50,871 bases of DNA from Labilibaculum sp. Lineage in GTDB: Bacteria; Bacteroidota; Bacteroidia; Bacteroidales; Marinifilaceae. The stretch is taken from NCBI GenBank assembly GCA_016760525.1, contig JAESUW010000121.1, forward strand, positions 1 through 50,871. Reading direction: 5' to 3'. Within the stretch, counting starts at the first letter, position 1. The number at the start of each line of letters is the position of its first letter. Shown here piece by piece: positions 1 through 9,203 of the stretch. The notes beneath the pieces were generated by a model. It saw only the letters and a list, made by a program, of their open reading frames with translations. It was not told the DNA's origin and ran no database searches. A program made the position numbers and the translations under genes.

Positions 1-3000
1 CCTCCTGCTAAATTCTCAATCAAGTAACTGTGGTCATCGTAATTATCCGGACTAACCGATGAATATCCTCCTGGACCTGTCACGGTAAAGCTGTAAGGAA
101 TTGTACCTTCCAAAGTTTCAATGGAAAGAATTCCATTATTAGTTCCTGCTGTAGTAGTATGTTGTTCTACAACCAAACCCAATTGAATAGTTAATCCTAA
201 ATTTAAATCAACCTCTTTTTCTGATGAACAATTATTTTTATCTTTAATTAATAAACTGTAATCACCAGCAACTATATTTTCAATATTTTGAGAATAAGAT
301 CGATAGTCGCCAGGTCCTGACCAACTGTATTTGTAACCGCTATTCCCACCATAAGGAGTAATTCGGATAATACCATCATTAATATTCTTACAAGTTGGTA
401 ATACAATATCTTCAACTAAGAATCCTATTTTTCCAGGTTCCCTAATAGTAACATTTGATTTCAACTCACAAGAATTTGAATCAATAATGGTAAGTATATA
501 GTCTTTCGGTGCTTTATTTGAGAAAAGACCCGTTGTATTTTTCTCTCCATCAAATGAATATTCATATTCTGGAGTACCTTGAGCTGCTTCAACAAATATT
601 TCGCCTGATTTTTCCGCATTACAATTTGCATCCTTAATTACCAACTCTTTTATGATTAATTCCTGTGGCTCAATTAATAGTTGACTTAGTACAGAAAGAC
701 AATTCACATTATCCGTAACAGTTAATTCGTACGTTCCTCCTGCCAAATCAGAAATATTTGCAGTGCCGGCCGTAAATCCGGCTGGACCTGTCCATGCATA
801 AGTGTAATTGGGAACACCACCTGTTATAACAGGATTAAATTGTCCTTTGTTATCATTATAACACTTTAAGTTGGTTGCAATCAAATCCATTACAATCTCA
901 GGATTTGAATTCAATACTATATCTTGTTCAGGAGTCAAACACAGATTTTCATCTGCAACATGTACTTTATAATCTCCGGAATATAAGCCGGTAATATTTT
1001 CACTTGCTTGTGCTACACTATCTAAGAAATACGATAAGCTTCCGGTACCTCCTGAAGCAGTAATCAAAATCTCTCCTGTAGGAATAGTAAAACAAGTCAG
1101 GTCTTTTTTAGTAATATCATCAATTAACAATTCGTAAGCATCAAAAACATTTACGATGGTATCGAATTCACAATTCTTACCATCGGCTACAGTAATATTG
1201 TACTTACCTGGTGTTAAATTTAAAGCTGTACTTTCCCAGGTTGTTTTATTGGTTGATGTTGCTGCAGTAAAATCATTTCCTGCTTCATCTTTCCAGAAAA
1301 ACTGATATTCCGGATACATTCGATTCGTAACCTTAGCAACAACACGTCCATTTCCCTGCCCAAAACACTTTACGTTATTAGCTGTAATTTCCAATGAAAC
1401 ATTTGATTTGGTTTCAAGAACAACTTCTATTACTGATTCAATATGACACAATGAATTATCACCAGCCACAGTACTTATGCCATAAATCACATCCACCATA
1501 TAAAAGCCTGACACAGAAACTTCTATTATGGCATTTGTCTCAGGTGCTAATATTGTATAAGGTGCTAGCCCATCTACGCTATAATACCACTGAAATGTTG
1601 TATTACTATTAATAGGAAAACGTGTTACATGATCTAAAACAGCTACATCGCTGCACCACTCTTCGCGAGCTTGATCAAAACTATCTTCAAAAGAAGGTGG
1701 ATCGACCTCACCTGTAAGATCAATTTTCTCATAAAACCCGGTACTATTATCATTCTCGTAATGATAATTTACAGGATGATCTCCCCCAGATCCTGAAGAT
1801 CCGGCTATATCTGTTAAGGCTGCATTGTAAATTTTATCGAAAAGACCAGATGGTTTCTTAATAAATGCTTCACTGCCAGGAGTACTTGATTTCAAGAAAA
1901 TATACGAACAACGCACACCTTCCATTTTCAAATCATAAATAACTGTAATTGTTTTACCTGACTCAATAATATTATTTTCATATCCCAGAGTGAATTCCAA
2001 ATTAGTGAATGTATTATCACCATATATTTGACCTTGTTCAAAGAATGTAACTGCTCCAAAGAATCCTTCACCTGCTCCGTCGATATTAATTTTCCCACTG
2101 GCTAAGAAATCTACAAATCCAAAACTTACATCTGTATCTGTTTTACAGTAAATACCTCCACCATTTTCAAATATCATTCCAACATCAGTAGTAATATAAT
2201 CAAGACCTCCATCAGTATTTACGATCATATTCCATGCATTATTTAAATCGGAAGTAACGGTCACTATTGAACCACTTAAATCAAACTTACGAACGGCATA
2301 ATAATCTCCTAATGATAATGAGCTAAATCTACTAACAGTAAAATTATTCCCTCCGGTAGTAACAGAACCACTTTCCAAATATAAATCACCAGAAGTGATC
2401 AAACTTGAACTCCAAACCCACGATTGTGCATCTCCATTAAAAATGACATCACCATCCATTGATTTATTGGCAAAATCGACAACTTTATCTCCTGCCAATC
2501 CATCTCCAATAAAATCGAAAACACCTCGCATACTCATCGACATGGTTTCTGTTAAATCCATAAAACCAGCAATTTGAAGACTTGCATCAACTGTAAAATT
2601 CGCACCAGGGTCAACATCATCATACCAAGTCATGCTATGACATTTTCCTGCTGCACTTAGCTCGACTAATTTGCTTCCTAAAAATGAATTCGAAGTAAAG
2701 AAAACATCGTCGTTTAAGGTAGGTACACAACCTTCTTCGCTACCATCGGCAGCACGACTCCAATTTTCATGATTGTGCCAGCTATCGTCAGTTCCATTTC
2801 CAACCCAGTATAAAGCGATTGGGGCGACAGCACCATCAATAGTCCAACCTGTAACATTACCTAAATCGAATGAATTAGCAGCAATATAGCTTGCTCCATC
2901 CGAAGCATCTCCTACAATATCTTTTAATTGCAAGAAATTACCTACCACATTATTACCTGCAAGAATTGTAGTTTCTTTTCCAACACCATCCTTGGATGAG

Positions 3001-6000
3001 TGTAAATAAATAGGAGCAAAACAACTTCCTTCCGCAAGAAGGTAATCCATTTCGTATGTTTTCCCTTCTTGAAACTTGAATTCAAACCCCCGACCCAATT
3101 CAACTGTTCCAAATTTACAATTCCCTTTTATTTCGCCATTTCCCTTAAACTGAATGTTAGTCACATATGGAATATTTCCACCTACATTTCCACCGTTAAG
3201 AATACCCTCTTTTTCAAAAATTATTTTATCAAAGCTAATTGAACTTAATGTCGATCTCAAAATTATAATTTCAGCATCTGAAGTAAATGTAATTTCACTA
3301 TCATCTGATAAAAAATCAAAAACTTGATCTCCAAAAGAATTAGAAAGATTCAAATATAATGATCTGTTCAAATCGTCATCTTTACCGGTTATAACTATTT
3401 TTGAATTTCTAATATCTAAACCTCTAGAATTAATGTCGTCCGTAAAATCAGAGGAAGTGATACTCTTGCATTCTAAATCGAAACCATCAGTAACTAATTT
3501 ACCATAACGTATAAAACAATCACCTTCCATGATCATGTCATCCAGTAATTTCCATTCTCCGCCATTTCCATCAAACTCAACAATATTTGGAAATACATAT
3601 CCAAACGTATTAATCTCCTGCAATTCGGTTGCTCTAAAGTAAAAATCAACCATTGGTGAAAGATCAATGTCTACAGCTGAATTTAAAATAAGGGATCCGT
3701 AAATATAAACACCTGTAATATCGGTCGTACCCATTTCAAAATGAGGTCTTGCAGCCTCAGATCCAGTCCAATCCATTGTCCTGCAACGAATATCACTTGC
3801 ACCTGTATATACTATTTCTTCTGTAGCTCCAAAAGAACCATTGTCGAAAAACACATTATCTTTTGCTGTTGGCACACAACCACCTGATTTAATTCCTGAA
3901 ACTGTCGACCAATGATTTGGATCGTCCCAATTACCGGTTCCTCCAACCCAAAACAAATCGGTTCCCGCAGGTTCATCTTCAAATTTCCAACCATCAGCTC
4001 CCCCCAAATTAATAGAAGCTTTTGCTACAAAAACATCAACTGGTTCTGCTTTAACATTTAAAATATTAACTGAGTTTACTGTGATATTAGTCACTCCTGT
4101 TTTCGCTTGGAATATTGACTGATCGGCACGAGAAGCTGTAATATCAATAGTTCCCTCACAAGCTCCATTTGCAATTACATTTCCGAATATATAAGTCTGA
4201 CCACTCTCAAACACATATGTTTTCCCCACTGCCAGTTCGATGCTTTCCGCCGAAAAATTAATTTTCGAATCATTTGCTTGTTCAAAATAGGTATTCCCAT
4301 TAAAAACCAAATTATTAAATGAAACATCGTCAGAATAATTTTTCAAATGGGCATTTCCATTTGCATCTTCGAAAGTTACATTATAAAATGCAACAGGAAC
4401 GGCACCTTTAGATATAATTAAATCTCCGCCTGTGGTAAACACTATTTCTGATGTCCCGGCATTTAAAGTAAGTCCATCAGGTGAAATTTCAAATTGTTCT
4501 AATTTAACTATTGAAGTTCCTAAGCTCAAAGATCTTGTATTATCGACACCAAAATTAGAGATAAAACCTGCGGCTTCAATATCTTGATTATTAGAAACTA
4601 AATCTCCATTTTCCAAAAGAATTAAGCCCGTTGTTTTTAGTGCGCCAGCTAAAGTCCAAGTTCCTGCAATCCAAGAATCATCGTCTTGTTTTGTACCTTC
4701 AAAAAACAGATCGCTAAACAATTCAACTGCTCCTGCATCTATATTGGAAGGATTCTCTGATTTAAAATAAAAATCTCCTGAATAGGAATAATTTGCAGTA
4801 AGCATTCCTGAAAAATCAAGACTTCCAAATATACATATTGGTTGATCTCCGGTAAAACTCATTAAATTGGCATTCGTCCATGTCATGTCTAAACACTCCG
4901 CAGAATTACCCTTTTTAGATATATTTACTTCGTAGCTATTTAAGACATTTGCGTCGTCGAAAACCACAGTATCTTTACGATTTGGCAAACAACCACCTTG
5001 CCAGTTACCTGCGGTAAACCAGTTGTTATCCACATTTCCAGTCCAATATACTGTTGTTCCTGTTAAATCGTTCGGAAAAACCCAACCGTCGTATCCTGAA
5101 ATACCAATAGATTCATTTGCCGTAAGAGTACCAATTCCTCCAATAATATTAACATCTTCAATTCTTAATCGAAAAAGATCGGTTGATGACACATCACAAT
5201 CGAAGTAAGCAATACCTCCATCTCCTTTAAAAGAGATGTAATCAGAACATGTACCATGTGCAATTAACCCATCAATAATTGAAATTTTCTGCTTACTGCC
5301 TACCTGAAATAAATACTCTTTCCCTTTATTGAAAATTAATTGATCAAATTGATGATCACCTAATAACTTAGCACTTCCTTTAAACTCCAGAGATTCGAAA
5401 GCTGGCTGAGCCGAACCTTCATTGGTTAAAAAAACCTGTCCATCAGGATAATTAAAAATCACTCTCCCATAAGTAATAAAATCAGAAGAGTTATTATAAA
5501 ACTCAGCACCATCTGATAGTAATCTAATTTCAGAATTTGTACTTGCTAGTGTAAAATTACTACCTGAAACATTCCATGCTCTTGAAACGCCATCTGTAAT
5601 ATCCATATTGGAATTAAGCACATCCAATTCTCTGTTAAATGTACTGGAAGAAATAAATTGCCCAACAGTTAATTTATTTCCATTGGCATGCAGGGTTCCC
5701 TTAAATAATTCAAGATTATTCGCAACAGTAATGTCAGTAAGTAAAGTCCAATCTCCATTACCAATGAAAGCTACAGGGCCTACAAAAATTGTATTGATTG
5801 TAATTGTATTGGTATTATCTCCATTAAACTGTGTTTCGCCAGTAACATTCCATGTACAATTCCCTGCAGCAAGATTTCCAAAAATCTCTATATTTTCAGC
5901 TCCCTGCAAAGTGGAATTATCATCAATTAAAAGTCCATTACATTCTGCAGGAATGTCTATAGTAACTACAAATGAAGCAGGTATTATAACATTATTATTT

Positions 6001-7223
6001 CTGGATGGAACACAACCGAAATTCCAGTTACCTGGTGTTCCCCACATTCCATCACCAGCTCCACCTATCCAGGTATAATCTGCTGAGGAAGGTGCATTAA
6101 AGGTCCAATTCGCATTGTTTCCTCCTAAATTGTATGAATTGTTTGCAACAAAAGGAATTGTTGCTCCAAATGCATTAATATTTTGAACTTTTAAATAATT
6201 GAGATCAACTATTGATGCAGAAATATTTCCACCCAATACATCACCAATCAAATTAATATAGGCAAAACACTCTCCAAGTGCCTCAAATGTTCCGTTTATA
6301 TTCTGTGTTCCATTATTAATAGAATAGGTATGTCCTGCAGTCAGAATTAAATCATTAAAATCATTTTCGCCTTGTAAACTACCATCTAAATCGAAATTCA
6401 CATTATGGAAAGACGTAAGGATATTAGAACTTTCAATTGCGCCATTGTTTCCTGTAAATAGAACATCATAAAAATCGACGCGCTTAGTTCCGGTTGTTTC
6501 AATGGTTGAATTTGTTGAACTAACAATTATTTTGGAATCACCAGGATACAGGTTTAAATTATCTGTTTGAATAGATAGAACAGTAGCACCGCTTTGTTGA
6601 AGATTTATTATAGACGAATTTAAATAAAGTTCTCTGGAAACAGGATTCTCAGAAACAATACTTCCACATGTCAATTCTGCTTCAATACTTAATGTTCCCT
6701 GATTAAAATAAACCGTATTATCAAACAAATTCATGTCGCTGGTAATTCTCCAACCACCATTGTTTTCAAAGAAAAAATCTCCATTAAACGGATTCCCACC
6801 AAAATCGATAATATTACCTAAGGTATTTGCTCTAAAATAAAGAGGACGATCAAGGTCAATGATCATATTCGTGTTGAATTTCACTCCTCCATAAATCACC
6901 AAGTAATGTGCCGGATTATTATTCGTTTTTAAAGTTGGCATGTTTTGTACATTGCCCCAATACATATTTAAACAACGTGCAACATTCGTTATTATAACTT
7001 CTGCTCCTGCATCAGGAAAAGAAAACTCATCAAAATAAACGTTGTCATCTTTATCCGGCAACAAAGCATCCGGATTAATTTTACCACCCGGCTGATCGCT
7101 CCAATGCTGTATATCATTGAAATTACCAGAACCGCCAATCCAGTAGAAATCTCTTGCTTCTACAGATAAATAGATTAATTGAAAAAATATTATTAATAGT
7201 AGACTTACTCCATTCCTTTTCAT
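1..7223 (-). CDS. Giant secreted repeat protein with SprB-like repeats (3' end outside window)
   Basis: The frame is open from an ATG at 7223 to the window edge, about 2407 codons, and is missing from the ORF track only because it has no stop here. Residues 1-23 form a signal peptide (MKRNGVSLLLIIFFQLIYLS, then VEA). Five units of ~350 residues follow, starting near residues 26, 380, 722, 1086 and 1467. Each opens with a motif like FYWIGGSGNFNDIQHWS or LFWVGGTGNWDDPNHWS, then a CVP..DNVFFD-type motif, then a long beta-helix-like stretch rich in N, G, T and I. From about residue 1900, short repeats such as YTYAWTGPAGFTAGTANISD and LAGGTYELTVTDN match the SprB repeat family of gliding adhesins. 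A type IX secretion sorting domain is expected at the unseen C-terminus. The likely role is a cell-surface adhesin or matrix protein; this is inference. Several antisense ORFs in the track are shadows of it. Confidence 0.9.
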   Translation of the reverse strand, partial: MKRNGVSLLLIIFFQLIYLSVEARDFYWIGGSGNFNDIQHWSDQPGGKINPDALLPDKDDNVYFDEFSFPDAGAEVIITNVARCLNMYWGNVQNMPTLKTNNNPAHYLVIYGGVKFNTNMIIDLDRPLYFRANTLGNIIDFGGNPFNGDFFFENNGGWRITSDMNLFDNTVYFNQGTLSIEAELTCGSIVSENPVSRELYLNSSIINLQQSGATVLSIQTDNLNLYPGDSKIIVSSTNSTIETTGTKRVDFYDVLFTGNNGAIESSNILTSFHNVNFDLDGSLQGENDFNDLILTAGHTYSINNGTQNINGTFEALGECFAYINLIGDVLGGNISASIVDLNYLKVQNINAFGATIPFVANNSYNLGGNNANWTFNAPSSADYTWIGGAGDGMWGTPGNWNFGCVPSRNNNVIIPASFVVTIDIPAECNGLLIDDNSTLQGAENIEIFGNLAAGNCTWNVTGETQFNGDNTNTITINTIFVGPVAFIGNGDWTLLTDITVANNLELFKGTLHANGNKLTVGQFISSSTFNRELDVLNSNMDITDGVSRAWNVSGSNFTLASTNSEIRLLSDGAEFYNNSSDFITYGRVIFNYPDGQVFLTNEGSAQPAFESLEFKGSAKLLGDHQFDQLIFNKGKEYLFQVGSKQKISIIDGLIAHGTCSDYISFKGDGGIAYFDCDVSSTDLFRLRIEDVNIIGGIGTLTANESIGISGYDGWVFPNDLTGTTVYWTGNVDNNWFTAGNWQGGCLPNRKDTVVFDDANVLNSYEVNISKKGNSAECLDMTWTNANLMSFTGDQPICIFGSLDFSGMLTANYSYSGDFYFKSENPSNIDAGAVELFSDLFFEGTKQDDDSWIAGTWTLAGALKTTGLILLENGDLVSNNQDIEAAGFISNFGVDNTRSLSLGTSIVKLEQFEISPDGLTLNAGTSEIVFTTGGDLIISKGAVPVAFYNVTFEDANGNAHLKNYSDDVSFNNLVFNGNTYFEQANDSKINFSAESIELAVGKTYVFESGQTYIFGNVIANGACEGTIDITASRADQSIFQAKTGVTNITVNSVNILNVKAEPVDVFVAKASINLGGADGWKFEDEPAGTDLFWVGGTGNWDDPNHWSTVSGIKSGGCVPTAKDNVFFDNGSFGATEEIVYTGASDIRCRTMDWTGSEAARPHFEMGTTDITGVYIYGSLILNSAVDIDLSPMVDFYFRATELQEINTFGYVFPNIVEFDGNGGEWKLLDDMIMEGDCFIRYGKLVTDGFDLECKSITSSDFTDDINSRGLDIRNSKIVITGKDDDLNRSLYLNLSNSFGDQVFDFLSDDSEITFTSDAEIIILRSTLSSISFDKIIFEKEGILNGGNVGGNIPYVTNIQFKGNGEIKGNCKFGTVELGRGFEFKFQEGKTYEMDYLLAEGSCFAPIYLHSSKDGVGKETTILAGNNVVGNFLQLKDIVGDASDGASYIAANSFDLGNVTGWTIDGAVAPIALYWVGNGTDDSWHNHENWSRAADGSEEGCVPTLNDDVFFTSNSFLGSKLVELSAAGKCHSMTWYDDVDPGANFTVDASLQIAGFMDLTETMSMSMRGVFDFIGDGLAGDKVVDFANKSMDGDVIFNGDAQSWVWSSSLITSGDLYLESGSVTTGGNNFTVSRFSSLSLGDYYAVRKFDLSGSIVTVTSDLNNAWNMIVNTDGGLDYITTDVGMIFENGGGIYCKTDTDVSFGFVDFLASGKINIDGAGEGFFGAVTFFEQGQIYGDNTFTNLEFTLGYENNIIESGKTITVIYDLKMEGVRCSYIFLKSSTPGSEAFIKKPSGLFDKIYNAALTDIAGSSGSGGDHPVNYHYENDNSTGFYEKIDLTGEVDPPSFEDSFDQAREEWCSDVAVLDHVTRFPINSNTTFQWYYSVDGLAPYTILAPETNAIIEVSVSGFYMVDVIYGISTVAGDNSLCHIESVIEVVLETKSNVSLEITANNVKCFGQGNGRVVAKVTNRMYPEYQFFWKDEAGNDFTAATSTNKTTWESTALNLTPGKYNITVADGKNCEFDTIVNVFDAYELLIDDITKKDLTCFTIPTGEILITASGGTGSLSYFLDSVAQASENITGLYSGDYKVHVADENLCLTPEQDIVLNSNPEIVMDLIATNLKCYNDNKGQFNPVITGGVPNYTYAWTGPAGFTAGTANISDLAGGTYELTVTDNVNCLSVLSQLLIEPQELIIKELVIKDANCNAEKSGEIFVEAAQGTPEYEYSFDGEKNTTGLFSNKAPKDYILTIIDSNSCELKSNVTIREPGKIGFLVEDIVLPTCKNINDGIIRITPYGGNSGYKYSWSGPGDYRSYSQNIENIVAGDYSLLIKDKNNCSSEKEVDLNLGLTIQLGLVVEQHTTTAGTNNGILSIETLEGTIPYSFTVTGPGGYSSVSPDNYDDHSYLIENLAG

Positions 7224-7400
7224 AACAATTGGTTTTCCTGTAGATCGACATCCTAAAAGACTTAAACATAAACATATATTCTAAGTGTTAAGGAATCTTT
7301 TGTTTTGACGAGAGAAAAATAAATAAGTTTCAAATTTGGCGAAAAATTTCAACATATTATTTATTACTCCATTATATTTCGTTCAATTAAAGGCTTATTT

Positions 7401-7419
7401 TCACTCATTATATGAGTGA
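7401..7419. promoter_or_regulatory. Perfect inverted repeat, possible operator
   Basis: TCACTCAT-TAT-ATGAGTGA has two 8-base arms and a 3-base spacer. It lies about 180 bases upstream of the giant protein start and is not followed by a T-run on either strand, so it reads more like a protein-binding site or RNA hairpin than a terminator. Function is not known. Confidence 0.4.
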
Positions 7420-7473
7420 GAGTTTCATTTAAATTACCTTAAACACTGGTAAGCATAACCATATCAGTAGATT

Positions 7474-7513
7474 ACAAAAAAAATCCCATTATTGAAAAAT
7501 TCAAAATGGGATA
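7474..7513 (-). terminator. Rho-independent terminator of the 7536-8792 gene
   Basis: On the minus strand ATCCCATT pairs with AATGGGAT across a ~14-base loop and is followed by a run of eight T. It sits about 25 bases past the stop codon of the 418-residue gene. Confidence 0.75.
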
Positions 7514-7535
7514 TCTATTCTAAATATGATATTTT

Positions 7536-8792
7536 TCACATAAAATCAATACGTTCAATATCTTCCCACTTAAAGTTTTGGTATTCATTATCTTTTACAA
7601 AAACAATTACCCCAGCATTTTTATTTGAAACATCGGTTTTATCGCCTAAATATAGCTTCATTCCATTTTTAAGTTCAACAAGACAGTAGTTGTAAGCCAT
7701 TGGTTTAATGCTTCTAATATTTCTAAATGGAACCGAAAATTCCAATTTATCATTTAAACCATTTAAAATCTCTGAATCCATTGCCTCATCTAAATCATAA
7801 ACAATTACTCCTTTGTACGATTTACCTCTCTTTGTAACTAATGTACCGAACAGCCTTTCAGATACCCTAAATTCAGATAAACAATCGCTATTTATTTTTG
7901 AATACGAAAGAACCTCTAAAGAAAGAAATTGACTCCAGGGAAAATCAATGCGCCCAACATTCGGAATGCTTACAATAATCCCTCTATTGTATTTATTTAC
8001 ATCATTTTTACCAGTCAATTCAAACTGTCGTTCGGAATGCAAAGTTATCCGACTTCCATTTTCTGTTTTTTCAATTGTCTTGATTTTATCAAAAGGGATA
8101 GATAAGTCACCATCTCTGCTTCGTCCGTCCAGTTTATCTCCAGCCAGACGTTCGTCATGATCCCATTGAATAAAACCTGTAAATTCTCCTTTTGTAGTTA
8201 TCAACTTCCCATAGATTGGCTCACCAAAAGTCTCCACACTATCAGTAACTGGTGTTTCGAAACTGACTATATCAATACGTTCCCAATCAATTTTCAACAA
8301 ACCCAGCTCCTGATCAATGATCCAAACTTTGGTTCCTACATCATTTGAACCGCCACTTAAATTTATATACTTGCCACCTTTAAGTTCCAAACTTACCGAT
8401 TCGCTTCCGGTTACAGATATTGATTTTATATCGCCAAAACGACATTGAAATTTCCGATCGTATATACTGGTTCTACTTCTTCTTTCATCATTAATTGTGA
8501 CTTCGAAGCGATCCCAAGATCTCTTCTTATAATTTCGCTCATAATTAACTTTCTCTTTAAATTCAGGAAGGTATTTCAGGTAAGGATTTTCTTCTTTTTC
8601 AGCATTAAACATATCAGATAAAAAGACCTCTTCATCGTTCCAACGAATTGCGCCCTTATACACATCACCATCAACAGTTGTAATACTACCGTATAAGTAA
8701 CATGGATATGTTTGCCCCGAAACCGAGAATGAGCCAAGGAATAGTTGAGCGATGAGAAAAAAGAACAAGAGATTTTTTGCTAAATAATCCAT
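7536..8792 (-). CDS. Secreted protein of unknown function made of three tandem ~115-residue repeats
   Basis: I do not recognise the family. Residues 1-27 are a signal peptide ending near SVSGQ with no lipobox, so a periplasmic or exported protein is likely. The rest divides into three diverged copies. Each opens with a phrase such as YLYGSITTVDGDVYKGAIRW, PIYGKLITTKGEFTGFIQWD or RLFGTLVTKRGKSYKGVIVY. Next comes an (I/V)PF..I(K/R)(T/S)I-type segment, clearest in copies 2 and 3. Then there is a strand with the pattern L..G....L.G.NDV, and a closing W..(F/I) segment (KIDWERIDIVSF, DFPWSQFLSLEV, NFKWEDIERIDF). This looks like three small beta domains. It ends in its own terminator; an 87-base gap separates it from the 95-residue gene upstream. 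Reading frame and start look sound; function is open. Confidence 0.8.
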   Translation of the reverse strand: MDYLAKNLLFFFLIAQLFLGSFSVSGQTYPCYLYGSITTVDGDVYKGAIRWNDEEVFLSDMFNAEKEENPYLKYLPEFKEKVNYERNYKKRSWDRFEVTINDERRSRTSIYDRKFQCRFGDIKSISVTGSESVSLELKGGKYINLSGGSNDVGTKVWIIDQELGLLKIDWERIDIVSFETPVTDSVETFGEPIYGKLITTKGEFTGFIQWDHDERLAGDKLDGRSRDGDLSIPFDKIKTIEKTENGSRITLHSERQFELTGKNDVNKYNRGIIVSIPNVGRIDFPWSQFLSLEVLSYSKINSDCLSEFRVSERLFGTLVTKRGKSYKGVIVYDLDEAMDSEILNGLNDKLEFSVPFRNIRSIKPMAYNYCLVELKNGMKLYLGDKTDVSNKNAGVIVFVKDNEYQNFKWEDIERIDFM

Positions 8793-8879
8793 ACTTCCTA
8801 ATTTTAGTTTATTGTACTTTCCGTTCGTATGACGAATAAATACAATAAAAGTTACACAAGAAGTAAATAATATATTCAG

Positions 8880-9167
8880 CTATTTTTTCCGAAACAGTAC
8901 CTGAATGTTCTTTGATGACCCAGAAGGAGTGAAAATTTGAATTAATTCCCAATCTGAATCATATTCTGCAATAATTTTTTTAAGATTATAAATCTTGAGT
9001 AGCTTCTCTGTAATATTATCAGATTTATCTTCTATTTCTTTGGATACATCCCACATAAATGATTCCAATCTAAAGAATACAGATAATTTCTTATTGGCAA
9101 GTTTCACTTCAACTTCAGCAAGCTGATTGTCATCTCCCAGTGGTATTGGCACACAGATTTCTCTCAT
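8880..9167 (-). CDS. Hypothetical protein, 95 residues
   Basis: I do not recognise this protein. It is soluble, with no signal peptide or membrane segment. The first half looks beta-rich (AEVEVKLANKKLSVFFRLES) and is followed by a charged, probably helical middle (KEIEDKSDNITEKLLKIYNL). It begins 36 bases after the stop of the large permease gene on the same strand, so it may be the last gene of the efflux transcript. Codon use resembles its neighbours. A real gene is likely; the function is unknown. Confidence 0.6.
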   Translation of the reverse strand: MREICVPIPLGDDNQLAEVEVKLANKKLSVFFRLESFMWDVSKEIEDKSDNITEKLLKIYNLKKIIAEYDSDWELIQIFTPSGSSKNIQVLFRKK

Positions 9168-9203
9168 GAGTAAAAGATTTAAAATGATTTTACAATATTG
9201 AGT

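Larger units (their letters stand above)
7224..7535. other. Intergenic region between giant protein gene and the repeat-protein gene
   Basis: No gene was found in this stretch. It holds the terminator of the upstream minus-strand gene near 7474-7513, a perfect inverted repeat at 7401-7419, and presumably the promoter of the giant protein gene. I could not place that promoter confidently; TATGTTTA on the minus strand near 7277 resembles a -7 element with one mismatch. Confidence 0.5.

Noticed and set aside
5608-6078. 156-residue plus-strand ORF
   Set aside because: It is antisense to the giant secreted protein, whose frame is open throughout with clear repeat motifs. The translation is low-complexity and unlike any family.
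1-7223. Possible CRISPR or satellite array because of the ~1.1 kb periodicity
   Set aside because: The period is in protein motifs, not exact DNA repeats; it reflects tandem protein domains.
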